From assembly GCA_028583405.1 (NCBI GenBank), contig CM053250.1, positions 40,376,347-40,440,346 on the forward strand: DNA of 64,000 nucleotides, given 5' to 3'. Shown piece after piece: positions 12,668 through 20,814 of the stretch. The translations under genes were made by a program, and so were the position numbers. The notes beneath the pieces are model-generated. The model saw only the letters and a program-made list of their open reading frames with translations, had not been told where the DNA came from and searched no databases. Origin of the DNA: Pogonophryne albipinna (lineage: Eukaryota; Chordata; Actinopteri; Perciformes; Artedidraconidae). The first letter of the stretch is position 1. Every line of letters begins with the position of its first letter.

Positions 12668-13474
12668 ATGGCCAAGAGACGCCTCGATATGGGTTTAATC
12701 AGCGAGACGCCTGTGACAACTTACCGCCATCCGTCCGGAGCACCAGTCAAGAAACGAATGCAGTATCTGGCCCGGGTTCAGACGCCTCCAGCCGTGGAAC
12801 TTCATGAAGAATGGACTCTGAAAAATGGCGATGTTTGGGGTTATGTATTCAACTATATGGCGAATGAACTGCATTTCTACAATCTGAAGAATGGAGAAAC
12901 GTATGGACCCCGTTGTGTTAAAGCGACACTGACCTCAACAGATTGGGCTGTATTAACTCTGGTGTCTTCCAGAGATCTCCACGCAACCATTGTATCGGAA
13001 GAAGTAGTGCATCAAGAAACCATAGTGGAACCATCGATGTACAAGATATTTGCAACGAAAAGCAAAGAAACGCAAACAGCATGCGAGATCAAAGAAGAGT
13101 TTTCACTGCTGCCCCTCAATGTGAAGGAAGAAGAAGAAGGAGATATCCCCCCGCCGCCAGAAGTGAGAAGAATTCTGACAAGCACCGTCTGGGAAACTAA
13201 AAGCGGACCATCGGGGCGATGGTATTACCGTGCAAGCCGTGTGGTGACGCTGGGGAAGGACCCCTCTGATGATTTTGTTTTGGAGTATTTCAACTCTACA
13301 TGCGGGGTTTTTCAGACATCCTTGCGGGTGCCTCTGACTGCTTGGCTGAAAATGATTGATGGAAAAGCTACAAAGCTTAAAGAACTTTTTAAACAGAGTC
13401 AGACATCGATGGACATTATACTGGTGAAAAAGACACTCACTTTTGCAGAGGACTCAGCCTCCCACTCAACATAA
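12668..13474 (+). CDS. 268-aa intronless protein of unknown family (left arm)
   Basis: An open frame of 268 codons with a good start context (AGAAATGG). The N-terminus is basic (MAKRRLD). A central stretch (about residues 45-95) is rich in aromatic residues and looks like a folded beta-rich core, with motifs NGDVWGYVFNY and NGETYGPR. An acidic, proline-rich linker follows (about 150-170, KEEEEGDIPPPPE). A second folded half (about 175-255) includes TSLRVPLTAWLKMIDGKATK. No signal peptide or membrane segment is seen. The right-arm copy differs by one residue (L to P near 147). The promoter of the next gene overlaps the stop. Three decayed fragments of the same gene lie nearby. I do not recognise the family. 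Confidence 0.75.
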   Translation: MAKRRLDMGLISETPVTTYRHPSGAPVKKRMQYLARVQTPPAVELHEEWTLKNGDVWGYVFNYMANELHFYNLKNGETYGPRCVKATLTSTDWAVLTLVSSRDLHATIVSEEVVHQETIVEPSMYKIFATKSKETQTACEIKEEFSLLPLNVKEEEEGDIPPPPEVRRILTSTVWETKSGPSGRWYYRASRVVTLGKDPSDDFVLEYFNSTCGVFQTSLRVPLTAWLKMIDGKATKLKELFKQSQTSMDIILVKKTLTFAEDSASHST

Positions 13475-13510
13475 CAAGTCACACCCTCCTCACCAGATCA
13501 TTTAAAACTA
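13458..13510 (+). promoter_or_regulatory. Promoter block of the 60-aa ORF, overlapping the 268-aa stop
   Basis: Repeats the block cctcccactcaacataacaa, then gtcacaccctcctcaccaga and TTTAAAA at 13501-13507. It differs from the 12521 block by only a few bases. The first half overlaps the last codons of the 268-aa gene. Confidence 0.65.
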
Positions 13511-13533
13511 AAGACCCCTCAAAGAAAAGCATT

Positions 13534-13716
13534 GTGTTTTCTGCCTATGTAAAAGGTCTTACGAAAATGTGTTATCTCTGTATCAAGATGATGTGTTTAA
13601 AAATGAATCTTGTGAAAAATACCAACTGTGTGAGAGACGTCATAAAGACACTCATTTTGACCACAGTGTTTGGTCTCTACAAATGTTTAAAGATTGTTAC
13701 AAAATGTAAAAAATAA
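13534..13716 (+). CDS. Small Cys/Lys-rich 60-aa protein (left arm)
   Basis: A 60-codon frame with five Cys residues, a net positive charge and a hydrophobic stretch (TLILTTVFGLYK) near residues 40-51, possibly membrane-associated. The TATA-like box lies only 27 bp upstream of the ATG, so the leader would be very short; an in-frame ATG at codon 12 is an alternative start. The AATAAA signal at 13712-13717 overlaps the stop. The right-arm copy is intact and encodes the same protein. The short length leaves doubt, but promoter, frame and poly(A) signal are all conserved between arms. Confidence 0.5.
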   Translation: MFSAYVKGLTKMCYLCIKMMCLKMNLVKNTNCVRDVIKTLILTTVFGLYKCLKIVTKCKK

Positions 13717-13849
13717 AAAAGGTATGGAGACAAAATTAATTCAGGTGACTCTGTCTTTTATTAGGAAAACAAAAATATAATACAAATGGTTTATACGGAG
13801 CCCTGGAGGGTTCATAGAGAAAAATAAATAAAACGTGGCCACGTTTTAC

Positions 13850-14090
13850 TTTCTCGTGCGCACGCTTTAGTAACTCGTGCGCACGCTTTGGTAACTCGTG
13901 CGCACGAGTTACTAAAGCGTGCGCACGAGTTACTAAAGCGTGCGCACGAGTTATTAAAGCGTGCGCACGAGTTACTAAAGCGTGCGCACGAGTTACTAAA
14001 GCGTGCGCACGAGTTAATAAAGCGTGCGCACGAGTTACTAAAGCGTGCGCACGAGTTACTAAAGCGTGCGCACGAGTTAATAAAGCATGG
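13850..14090. repeat. 21-bp tandem repeat array (GTGCGCAC core), left
   Basis: About eleven units of the type gcgtgcgcacgagttactaaa. The core GTGCGCAC is self-complementary. The first two units are inverted relative to the rest. The repeated ARFSNSC-type peptides in overlapping frames are translation artefacts. Confidence 0.9.
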
Positions 14091-14935
14091 CCTCGTTTTG
14101 TGTGTGTGTGTGGGCATGGGCATTTGTTTATGATAGTATCGTTCGTTCCGGTGCACTCCGGCAGGACTATAGCACATCAAGATTAAGATTAAACGAATTT
14201 CTTTCACTTGGGAATACACATATAACTATGGAGAACCAGATTTGTGTAAATTACTGTTCGTGGTAATTTTAAAACATATGCCAGTGGTTTCGGACACACA
14301 CAAACACACAGGACACGCACACACATCATGCGCCCCGGTGACAGGACATCTCCTTCATAAAACGAGGGGGAATACTCTGGTAGTTCGATGTGTGTGGTTA
14401 AACGTAGCAGCCTCGATCTCTATTCAGCGGTTCTAATGAAGGGAAACGCAGTGAAGTAAACAGTAAAAGGCACAGCTCTTTGCAGCTGGTGCTGCTCTTC
14501 TCAGATTCTGCTGGGTTACACGTTACTGCCTCCAGTGCCCTGTACGACGAAGCCAGTTCAACAGACCCTGGATATGTTTGATTTACCCGGCTTAACTAAC
14601 CCTAACAAACGCGATGTCGCTAAGCGGTCCTACGAAGCTGGTTATCAACTCAGCAAATCAACCAGGGTTTCTCTGTCCGGCTGAGAGCGCGTTCACGTGA
14701 AAGGGACGGGGTTACCAACATTTGACCAATCACAAACATGGAGACGCGTGCTGACAGCGCAGCGTCATACTTCATGAATGAATAGTGTAAATAGCAAATC
14801 CTGCTTCGTAGTACAGGCCACTGGTGCCGCAGAGATTTCATAAAGTGAAGGAGGTTTTCCTTCTATAAAACAGCTGTGGGCAGCAGATACTGTGAGTCAT
14901 GGACAGGAATCCCTCAATTTAAATAAAACGAGGCC

Positions 14936-15140
14936 ACGCTTTAGTAACTCGTGCGCACGCTTTAGTAACTCGTGCGCACGCTTTAGTAACTCGTGCGCAC
15001 GCTTTAGTAACTCGTGCGCACGCTTTAATAACTCGTGCGCACGCTTTAGTAACTCGTGCGCACGCTTTAGTAACTCGTGCGCACGAGTTACCAAAGCGTG
15101 CGCACGAGTTACTAAAGCGTGCGCACGAGAAAGTAAAACG
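14936..15140. repeat. 21-bp tandem repeat array (GTGCGCAC core), right
   Basis: The same 21-bp unit in the opposite orientation. It forms the other subterminal zone of the 1.4 kb transposon. Confidence 0.9.
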
Positions 15141-15196
15141 TGGCCACGTTTTATTTATTTTTCTCTCAATGAACCCTCCAGGGCTCCGTAGGTTTA

Positions 15197-15800
15197 AGAG
15201 GTCAAATGTAACCATCTTGGACTTAATATTCTAACAAAATACTTTATCTGAATACATTTTCTTTTAAACGCACTTTTTTGAAATTATTTATATATTATTT
15301 CAGTGGAACAATCCAGTTTTTGTTAACATCAACACTTTTTCTCTTTTCTTGTGTTACTAAGATACTTTTATACACACTTTTGGCGTATGCAACACTTAAC
15401 AAATGGTAGATTACGAAGTACTTTTGTAAGGAATTTGGTTTTCTTTTAATGGCAGGGTTTTTTACTGCTGTAAAAACACTTATTCAGTTAAACAAGGTTT
15501 TTTCTTTTCTGATAACCTTACATATTTTAGTTATTTTCTGCTACCAAAATACTTTAAGATACACCTTTGATGTACGCAACACTTAACAAAGGGTATAATA
15601 TGAAGTACTTGGTAGGAATGGGGTTTTCTTCAAGGGGTGCAAAACTTTAGAACTGGGTAAAATATTCATTAATTTGTAATGAATAGAGTTTCTTTTCTTT
15701 TTGATTTTCAACATACTATTTGCACACAATGACTTTTTCCATATTTCTGACAAACTATACTTTTTGACTTGTTATGCAAAATCTTGACAAACTATTACTT
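15197..15800. repeat. A/T-rich degenerate tandem repeats (left arm)
   Basis: Repeats of about 200 bp with the recurring motifs gtgttactaagatacttt, gtatgcaacac and gaagtactt. Clearly related sequence occurs outside the element at 37,300-38,200 and 40,580-41,110. No gene is visible. Mirrored at about 23,030-23,625. Confidence 0.7.
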
Positions 15801-15890
15801 ATTCTTAAATTTGACCTATTGCTGCTTGGTTGGATATGATAGATGTAAAAACTACAACGCTTAAAGAACTTTTCTAAAATCTTTCAATTC
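15800..15890 (+). pseudogene. Decayed 3' fragment of a 268-aa-type gene
   Basis: 15,822-15,877 resembles 13,350-13,410 of the 268-aa gene: a gctt-ggttggat segment, then cttaaagaactttt. The frame is broken. Like the intact gene it is followed directly by a promoter block, so it marks a further lost copy. Confidence 0.55.
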
Positions 15891-15894
15891 TCCA

Positions 15895-15991
15895 GATGAC
15901 TCCTCCCCATTCAACGCTATAAGTCCCACCCTACACTCAGCATATCATCTAAAACGAAGGACCCCACTAAGACGACCGTTGTAAACTAGCC
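15895..15991 (+). promoter_or_regulatory. Promoter and leader of the 168-aa gene
   Basis: Contains gatgactcctccccattcaa, then ataagtcccacccta and a weak TATA-like atctaaaac near 15946-15954. The leader ccactaagacgaccgttg leads to the ATG at 15992. The same block and leader precede the 366-aa gene. Confidence 0.65.
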
Positions 15992-16498
15992 ATGGATCTG
16001 AGAAAAACCAAGACTCCCCCCGCGAGTTGCTGCCAGGAACAGACTCCTGGACTACCATCATCACCACCATTGTGGACACCCGAATCCTGCAATACTACTG
16101 CTGCTGATTTTGCTCCTTGGGCCAAGACGTCTCTGTTTATGGACACAGTGAAATCGGTGTTGGTTGATATTGTAGAGAGGGTGATACATCGGTACAGAGA
16201 AGAAATCTGCAACGGATGCCGAGTCAGTCACCCCGGCCAGGGGCAACACGATTTTCTGAATGACATGTCCGATTTTTACTTCAGAAACAATTACAACGCG
16301 TTAATGAAAAGACTATGGCTCACCGACTTCATTACTGAGATCGACCAGACTCTTACTGATAAGGACATTTTCACGGATGATTGGAGGATCCAAGGCGCTT
16401 CGGAGGCTTTTCTTCACAATCTCAAAAATTGCAGACGCCTTAAGGAGAGACTTGAAAAGATCCATGCCGAGTTGGATGGAGAAGAAGAAGACTATTAA
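15992..16498 (+). CDS. 168-aa protein with Cys/His motif, unknown family (left arm)
   Basis: A 168-codon frame with a strong start context (gccATGG). It begins MDLRKTK, as the 366-aa protein does. After a Pro/Ser/Thr-rich segment (about 8-40) it is predicted mainly helical. Around residues 70-85 is the motif CNGC-x4-HPGQGQH, which could bind metal. The C-terminus is acidic (ELDGEEEDY). No signal peptide or membrane segment is seen. AATAAA at 16559-16564 follows the stop and touches the start of the next gene. The right-arm copy differs by one residue (V to L near 55). I cannot name the family. Confidence 0.75.
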   Translation: MDLRKTKTPPASCCQEQTPGLPSSPPLWTPESCNTTAADFAPWAKTSLFMDTVKSVLVDIVERVIHRYREEICNGCRVSHPGQGQHDFLNDMSDFYFRNNYNALMKRLWLTDFITEIDQTLTDKDIFTDDWRIQGASEAFLHNLKNCRRLKERLEKIHAELDGEEEDY

Positions 16499-16566
16499 CC
16501 AGCAGTTGACTGAAGCCAGGGATTTTGTTCGATACATTGACTTTTTTCTTTAAAGTAAAATAAAAA

Positions 16567-17031
16567 ATGGGAAACTATTTTGCAAAACGCTCTGTATACA
16601 GTGATCATAATGTAGTCAATACCCTTCTAATAAGTGTGGTGAGGGGGGCGATTGAAAACAGAATGAGTAGTGACCCCTGTGTAAACAGAATGGATGAAGT
16701 TTGTAAACTGGAAGACATTTTGGATATCGTTCGTTCTGGCAGTACTATTCCAGGTCATTGGGAAACGATTGTAAACGAGACATTTAAAGTGGTCCTGGAA
16801 TCTTCATTTTCCGAAACATTCTGTAACATTACCAAAGAAATGGAACAAACATCAAAAGTGTATCATGTGCTCTCATTGTATGCTCTGTTTGTAGATGTAA
16901 TGCAGCTTTGTGGCGAAAACAGCATGCACATGAATATTTTGACTGAAGTGAAAAAACTCCACCATGATATCTCCAGTAATATGGGGAATTCTAAGCTGGA
17001 GACGGTCCTGGGGATGTTACAATCAGTATAA
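16567..17031 (+). CDS. 154-aa helical protein, possible N-myristoylation (left arm, intact)
   Basis: A 154-codon frame beginning MGNYF; a glycine at position 2 allows N-myristoylation. The rest looks all-helical, with a hydrophobic helix VYHVLSLYALFVDVMQLC (about 98-115). It has no promoter block of its own and starts 68 bp after the 168-aa stop, directly after AATAAA, so it may share a transcript with that gene. AATAAA near 17055 follows. Length and helicity would suit a small Bcl-2-like fold, but there is no convincing BH motif; this is speculation. The right-arm copy is frameshifted, and a third partial copy lies at the palindrome axis. Confidence 0.65.
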   Translation: MGNYFAKRSVYSDHNVVNTLLISVVRGAIENRMSSDPCVNRMDEVCKLEDILDIVRSGSTIPGHWETIVNETFKVVLESSFSETFCNITKEMEQTSKVYHVLSLYALFVDVMQLCGENSMHMNILTEVKKLHHDISSNMGNSKLETVLGMLQSV

Positions 17032-17239
17032 CTATTGATTTTTGTGTGTGAAAAAATAAAAATGTAAATAGGACATTTTTTTAAAAATAAAAAAAGTGTT
17101 TTTTTACATTTAAAAAAACTGTTGTCTTCATTATAGCAAGGGGAGTGTGTCTGATACATGTGTATTACAGTCCTTCACATGCACTGTTGTCTTCATTATA
17201 ACAAGGGGAGGATAACGGGGAAGATGTAGGATAAATGTG

Positions 17240-17350
17240 TATTGAAACGTGCGTATTATACACCCACAGAAACACAGAAACGCAGAAACACACAGAAATG
17301 CAGAAACACAGACACACAGAAACGCAGAAACACACAGAAACGCAGGAAAC
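17240..17350. repeat. ACACAGAAACGCAGAA minisatellite
   Basis: Short tandem units of acacagaaacgcagaa type. Mirrored at about 21,477-21,575. The open frames here are periodic. Confidence 0.75.
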
Positions 17351-17439
17351 ACTAGTATGGTTTTTGTGTTTTCAGGGTTTTTCTGTGTGTCTGTACACAC
17401 AAAGCACAAATCATTTAAAACAAACCCTGAATCAAATAT

Positions 17440-18015
17440 AGAGAGGACCATTAAGAGTCAGATGCTTGACGAAATCTCCTGACACAAAGTACTTCATTAT
17501 CTACTTTTTTTTCAGCTTTTAAACACAAAGTGTATCTTTCAGTAACTTTCTGAGAGAATTAAGCATAAATCTGTCAAAATGTTCAAAACAGCCTTCACTG
17601 AAATAACCTCAAAATCACAAAATGCCATTAAGAGTCAGATTCTTAACGACATCTACTCAGGGTACTTCATGGTAGTGGTCAGCTTTTTTTAAACACAAAG
17701 TGTATCTTTCAGTAACTTTTTGAGAGAATTAAGCATAAATCTGTCAAATGTTCAAAACAGCCTTGTTTTCAAGTCTCAAAATCACAAAACTGCCATTAAG
17801 AGTCAGAATCCTAACGAAATCTAATAAAACAGAGTACTTCATTATCTACTTTTTTCAGCTTTTAAAAAGAAAAGTGTATCTTTCAGTAACTTTCTCAGAG
17901 AATTAAACATAAATCTGTCAAATGTTCAAAACTGCCTTGTTTCACTGAAATAGCCTCAAAATCACAAACTGCCATTTAGAGTCAGATGCTTTACGAAATC
18001 TAATAAAACAGAGTA
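17440..18015. repeat. Tandem repeat, three-plus units of 166-180 bp
   Basis: Units begin attaagagtcagatnctt near 17450, 17628, 17794 and 17974. They contain gtgtatctttcagtaacttt and aaatctgtcaaatgttcaaa. Mirrored at about 20,815-21,385. The unit is related to the A/T-rich repeats at 15.2-15.7 kb and at 37-41 kb. Confidence 0.8.
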
Positions 18016-18118
18016 CTTTCTACAGATGACTCCTCCCACTCAATGCAATAAGTCCCATCCCACTCAGCAAATCATATAAAACCAAATACTCCACTAAGAC
18101 GACCGTTGAAAACTAGCC
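18016..18118 (+). promoter_or_regulatory. Promoter and leader of the 366-aa gene
   Basis: Contains gatgactcctcccactcaat, then ataagtcccatcccac and TATAAAA at 18075-18081. The leader ccactaagacgaccgttg leads to the ATG at 18119, about 44 bp after the TATA box. It is nearly identical to the 168-aa promoter through the first seven codons. Confidence 0.7.
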
Positions 18119-19219
18119 ATGGATCTGAGAAAAACCAAGTCTGTTGTAGCCTCCCCTTATTATCACCAGGATAACGGATATGGGCTTAATGACTGGATGT
18201 TACAAAGTAGGGGAGAGGATGTTCCCGAAGAAGAGCTCTCCTCTATATCATATCCATGTAGGGTCTTTAGGACAAAAGAGGACCATGATAACATGACATA
18301 TGAAGAATATCTTTCTTTAAAAGATGGTATTATAGATAACCTTTGTAGAAACAGTATATCTCATACCACTCGCCAAGATCGCAAACGACATTTAGCAGAA
18401 AAGAAAAGAAAAAGTAAAGAAAACCGAAGAAAAAGAAAAAGCAAAATGAAAAGGAGAAGAAAAATGAAAAGCAAACGCAGAATGCGTATGAAAAGAAAAG
18501 GGGCAAAAGGACGGAAAACGAAAAAGACAAAAAGAAGGAAGGTGAAAAGAAAAAGGAACAAAGTGAAGAAATGTAAACTAGAAGATGCTGATGGTGTTGT
18601 AGAGCCATTACCGGATCATAATAATCTTATAGATCATCTACCGCTAACCGACTGCTGCGATTGTGTTGAGCAAATACCAAAAGCAATGGCAGAGCTTTGC
18701 TTCAATATCATGAGAGAAAATGCGCGAAACTGTGGAATTGCTCAAATTGGCGACAGTGCCAGAACATGTATTAAAAGACTGTTGGAGGATCTCTATTCTA
18801 GTATCGGTTGTCATTACATCGAAGGATACGCCAAAATGTGTGACGACATAGACAAAGCTTTTGAAGACAATTATATGGTACCTGTCCTTACAGCTAAACA
18901 AATCCTACGCCAGGTATTAAACAGACCACAAGAAGCACAAGAAGCCCCAGAAAGGATTACATTCAGAGCTAATAATGGTGAAACCGAAGAAGAAGCAAAG
19001 CAGATTATATTCGCTGCGGGTGAAAGGATAGAGAATTTGCATGTGATGTTAATGCATTTATCTGATATAAGAAATGCATTCGTATACTTCCAAGAGACTC
19101 CTAAACATCTACTTGGGCAATGTGAATTGAACGATAAACCGATCACTGTAAATGAAACGCGGAGAGAAGCAGCAGTGCAAATCGTTAAGTCTATCACCTT
19201 GTATGCACTACGACATTAA
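18119..19219 (+). CDS. 366-aa protein with very basic central domain (left arm)
   Basis: A 366-codon frame starting MDLRKTK. Residues 8-85 are mixed and acidic. Residues about 85-152 are an unbroken Lys/Arg-rich block (for example KRRRKMKSKRRMR), typical of nuclear, nucleic-acid-binding tails. Residues about 155-366 form a Cys-containing, mostly helical domain (CCDCVEQIPKAMAELC near 175-190). No enzyme motif is visible. A nuclear DNA- or RNA-binding role is an inference from composition only. ATTAAA at about 19274 may be the poly(A) signal. It is the gene nearest the axis. The right-arm copy is intact apart from a compensated double indel and a two-residue change (LN to FY). Confidence 0.75.
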   Translation: MDLRKTKSVVASPYYHQDNGYGLNDWMLQSRGEDVPEEELSSISYPCRVFRTKEDHDNMTYEEYLSLKDGIIDNLCRNSISHTTRQDRKRHLAEKKRKSKENRRKRKSKMKRRRKMKSKRRMRMKRKGAKGRKTKKTKRRKVKRKRNKVKKCKLEDADGVVEPLPDHNNLIDHLPLTDCCDCVEQIPKAMAELCFNIMRENARNCGIAQIGDSARTCIKRLLEDLYSSIGCHYIEGYAKMCDDIDKAFEDNYMVPVLTAKQILRQVLNRPQEAQEAPERITFRANNGETEEEAKQIIFAAGERIENLHVMLMHLSDIRNAFVYFQETPKHLLGQCELNDKPITVNETRREAAVQIVKSITLYALRH

Positions 19220-19324
19220 CTTGGTAAAATGTAATGTGTTTTTTATGAAAATGTGTTGAATGTGGGGTTTTCAATTAAACAACCATTACAAAATGAAAAT
19301 GTGTTTTATTTTTATTTTTTGCTT

Positions 19325-19500
19325 TCATATATAGCAATAGTATTGTAAACGAAACATTTAAAGTGTATCATGTGCTCTCATTGTATGCTCTGGTTTTTTT
19401 GACACAAAAGATGCATTACATCCAAAAAAAAAACCAGAGCATACAATGAGAGCACATGATACACTTTAAATGTTTCGTTTACAATACTATTGCTATATAT
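19325..19500. repeat. Axis of the large palindrome with a remnant of the 154-aa gene
   Basis: The two arms meet at 19400/19424 around a 23-base spacer (19401-19423). The sequence next to the axis, with the spacer read on the minus strand, matches two separated parts of the 154-aa gene (16,768-16,790 and 16,857-16,915), joined at a tg-containing junction with the segment between them missing. The axis therefore lies inside a decayed copy of that gene. Confidence 0.8.
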
Positions 19501-19607
19501 GAAAGCAAAAAATAAAAATAAAACACATTTTCATTTTGTAATGGTTGTTTAATTGAAAACCCCACATTCAACACATTTTCATAAAAAACACATTACATTT
19601 TACCAAG

Positions 19608-20708
19608 TTAATGTCGTAGTGCATACAAGGTGATAGACTTAACGATTTGCACTGCTGCTTCTCTCCGCGTTTCATTTACAGTGATCGGTTTATCGTTCAA
19701 TTCACATTGCCCAAGTAGATGTTTAGGAGTCTCTTGGAAGTATACGAATGCATTTCTTATATCAGATAAATGCATTAACATCACATGCAAATTCTCTATC
19801 CTTTCACCCGCAGCGAATATAATCTGCTTTGCTTCTTCTTCGGTTTCACCATTATTAGCTCTGAATGTAATCCTTTCTGGGGCTTCTTGTGCTTCTTGTG
19901 GTCTGTAGAATACCTGGCGTAGGATTTGTTTAGCTGTAAGGACAGGTACCATATAATTGTCTTCAAAAGCTTTGTCTATGTCGTCACACATTTTGGCGTA
20001 TCCTTCGATGTAATGACAACCGATACTAGAATAGAGATCCTCCAACAGTCTTTTAATACATGTTCTGGCACTGTCGCCAATTTGAGCAATTCCACAGTTT
20101 CGCGCATTTTCTCTCATGATATTGAAGCAAAGCTCTGCCATTGCTTTTGGTATTTGCTCAACACAATCGCAGCAGTCGGTTAGCGGTAGATGATCTATAA
20201 GATTATTATGATCCGGTAATGGCTCTACAACACCATCAGCATCTTCTAGTTTACATTTCTTCACTTTGTTCCTTTTTCTTTTCACCTTCCTTCTTTTTGT
20301 CTTTTTCGTTTTCCGTCCTTTTGCCCTTTTCTTTTCATTACGCATTCTGCGTTTGCTTTTCATTTTTCTTCTCCTTTTCATTTTGCTTTTTCTTTTTCTT
20401 CGGTTTTCTTTACTTTTTCTTTTCTTTTCTGCTAAATGTCGTTTGCGATCTTGGCGAGTGGTATGAGATATACTGTTTCTACAAAGGTTATCTATAATAC
20501 CATCTTTTAAAGAAAGATATTCTTCATATGTCATGTTATCATGGTCCTCTTTTGTCCTAAAGACCCTACATGGATATGATATAGAGGAGAGCTCTTCTTC
20601 GGGAACATCCTCTCCCCTACTTTGTAACATCCAGTCATTAAGCCCATATCCGTTATCCTGGTGATAATAAGGGGAGGCTACAACAGACTTGGTTTTTCTC
20701 AGATCCAT
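19608..20708 (-). CDS. 366-aa protein, right-arm copy
   Basis: Mirror of 18119-19219 with the same length. In the basic block there is one extra base near 20,340 and one missing base near 20,325 relative to the left arm, changing about five residues and then restoring the frame. A further change (LN to FY) lies in the C-terminal half. The promoter and leader are mirrored at 20,709-20,810. Confidence 0.75.
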   Translation of the reverse strand: MDLRKTKSVVASPYYHQDNGYGLNDWMLQSRGEDVPEEELSSISYPCRVFRTKEDHDNMTYEEYLSLKDGIIDNLCRNSISHTTRQDRKRHLAEKKRKSKENRRKRKSKMKRRRKMKSKRRMRNEKKRAKGRKTKKTKRRKVKRKRNKVKKCKLEDADGVVEPLPDHNNLIDHLPLTDCCDCVEQIPKAMAELCFNIMRENARNCGIAQIGDSARTCIKRLLEDLYSSIGCHYIEGYAKMCDDIDKAFEDNYMVPVLTAKQILRQVFYRPQEAQEAPERITFRANNGETEEEAKQIIFAAGERIENLHVMLMHLSDIRNAFVYFQETPKHLLGQCELNDKPITVNETRREAAVQIVKSITLYALRH

Positions 20709-20810
20709 GGCTAGTTTTCAACGGTCGTCTTAGTGGAGTATTTGGTTTTATATGATTTGCTGAGTGGGGATGGGACTTATTGCATTGAGTGGGAGGAGTC
20801 ATCTGTAGAA
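20709..20810 (-). promoter_or_regulatory. Promoter of the 366-aa gene (right arm)
   Basis: Mirror of the 18016-18118 block, with TATAAAA read on the minus strand. The AAGTCCC motif and the leader ccactaagacgaccgttg are intact. Confidence 0.65.
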
Positions 20811-20814
20811 AGTA

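Larger units (their letters stand above)
13794..15190. mobile_element. 1.4 kb TIR transposon present only in the left arm
   Basis: Termini TACGGAGCCCTGG and CCAGGGCTCCGTA are inverted. The target GGTTTA is duplicated at 13788-13793 and 15191-15196. The right arm has the undisturbed target once, at 23630-23635. The subterminal zones are arrays of a 21-bp unit in opposite orientation. The middle (14,100-14,930) has no transposase. Part of it (14,818-14,917) is shared with 54,886-54,985. The TAC terminus with a 6-bp duplication recalls IS3EU, by memory only. Confidence 0.85.

Noticed and set aside
13850..15140. CRISPR array
   Set aside because: The 21-bp units have no unique spacers, and the context is a eukaryotic transposon.
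13812..15215. Repeated ARFSNSC / RAHELLK peptides
   Set aside because: They are translations of the 21-bp arrays in several frames on both strands, with no gene context.
18330..18608. Phe/Ser-rich minus-strand frame, and its mirror at 20219-20497
   Set aside because: Reverse-strand shadow of the Lys/Arg-rich block of the 366-aa gene.
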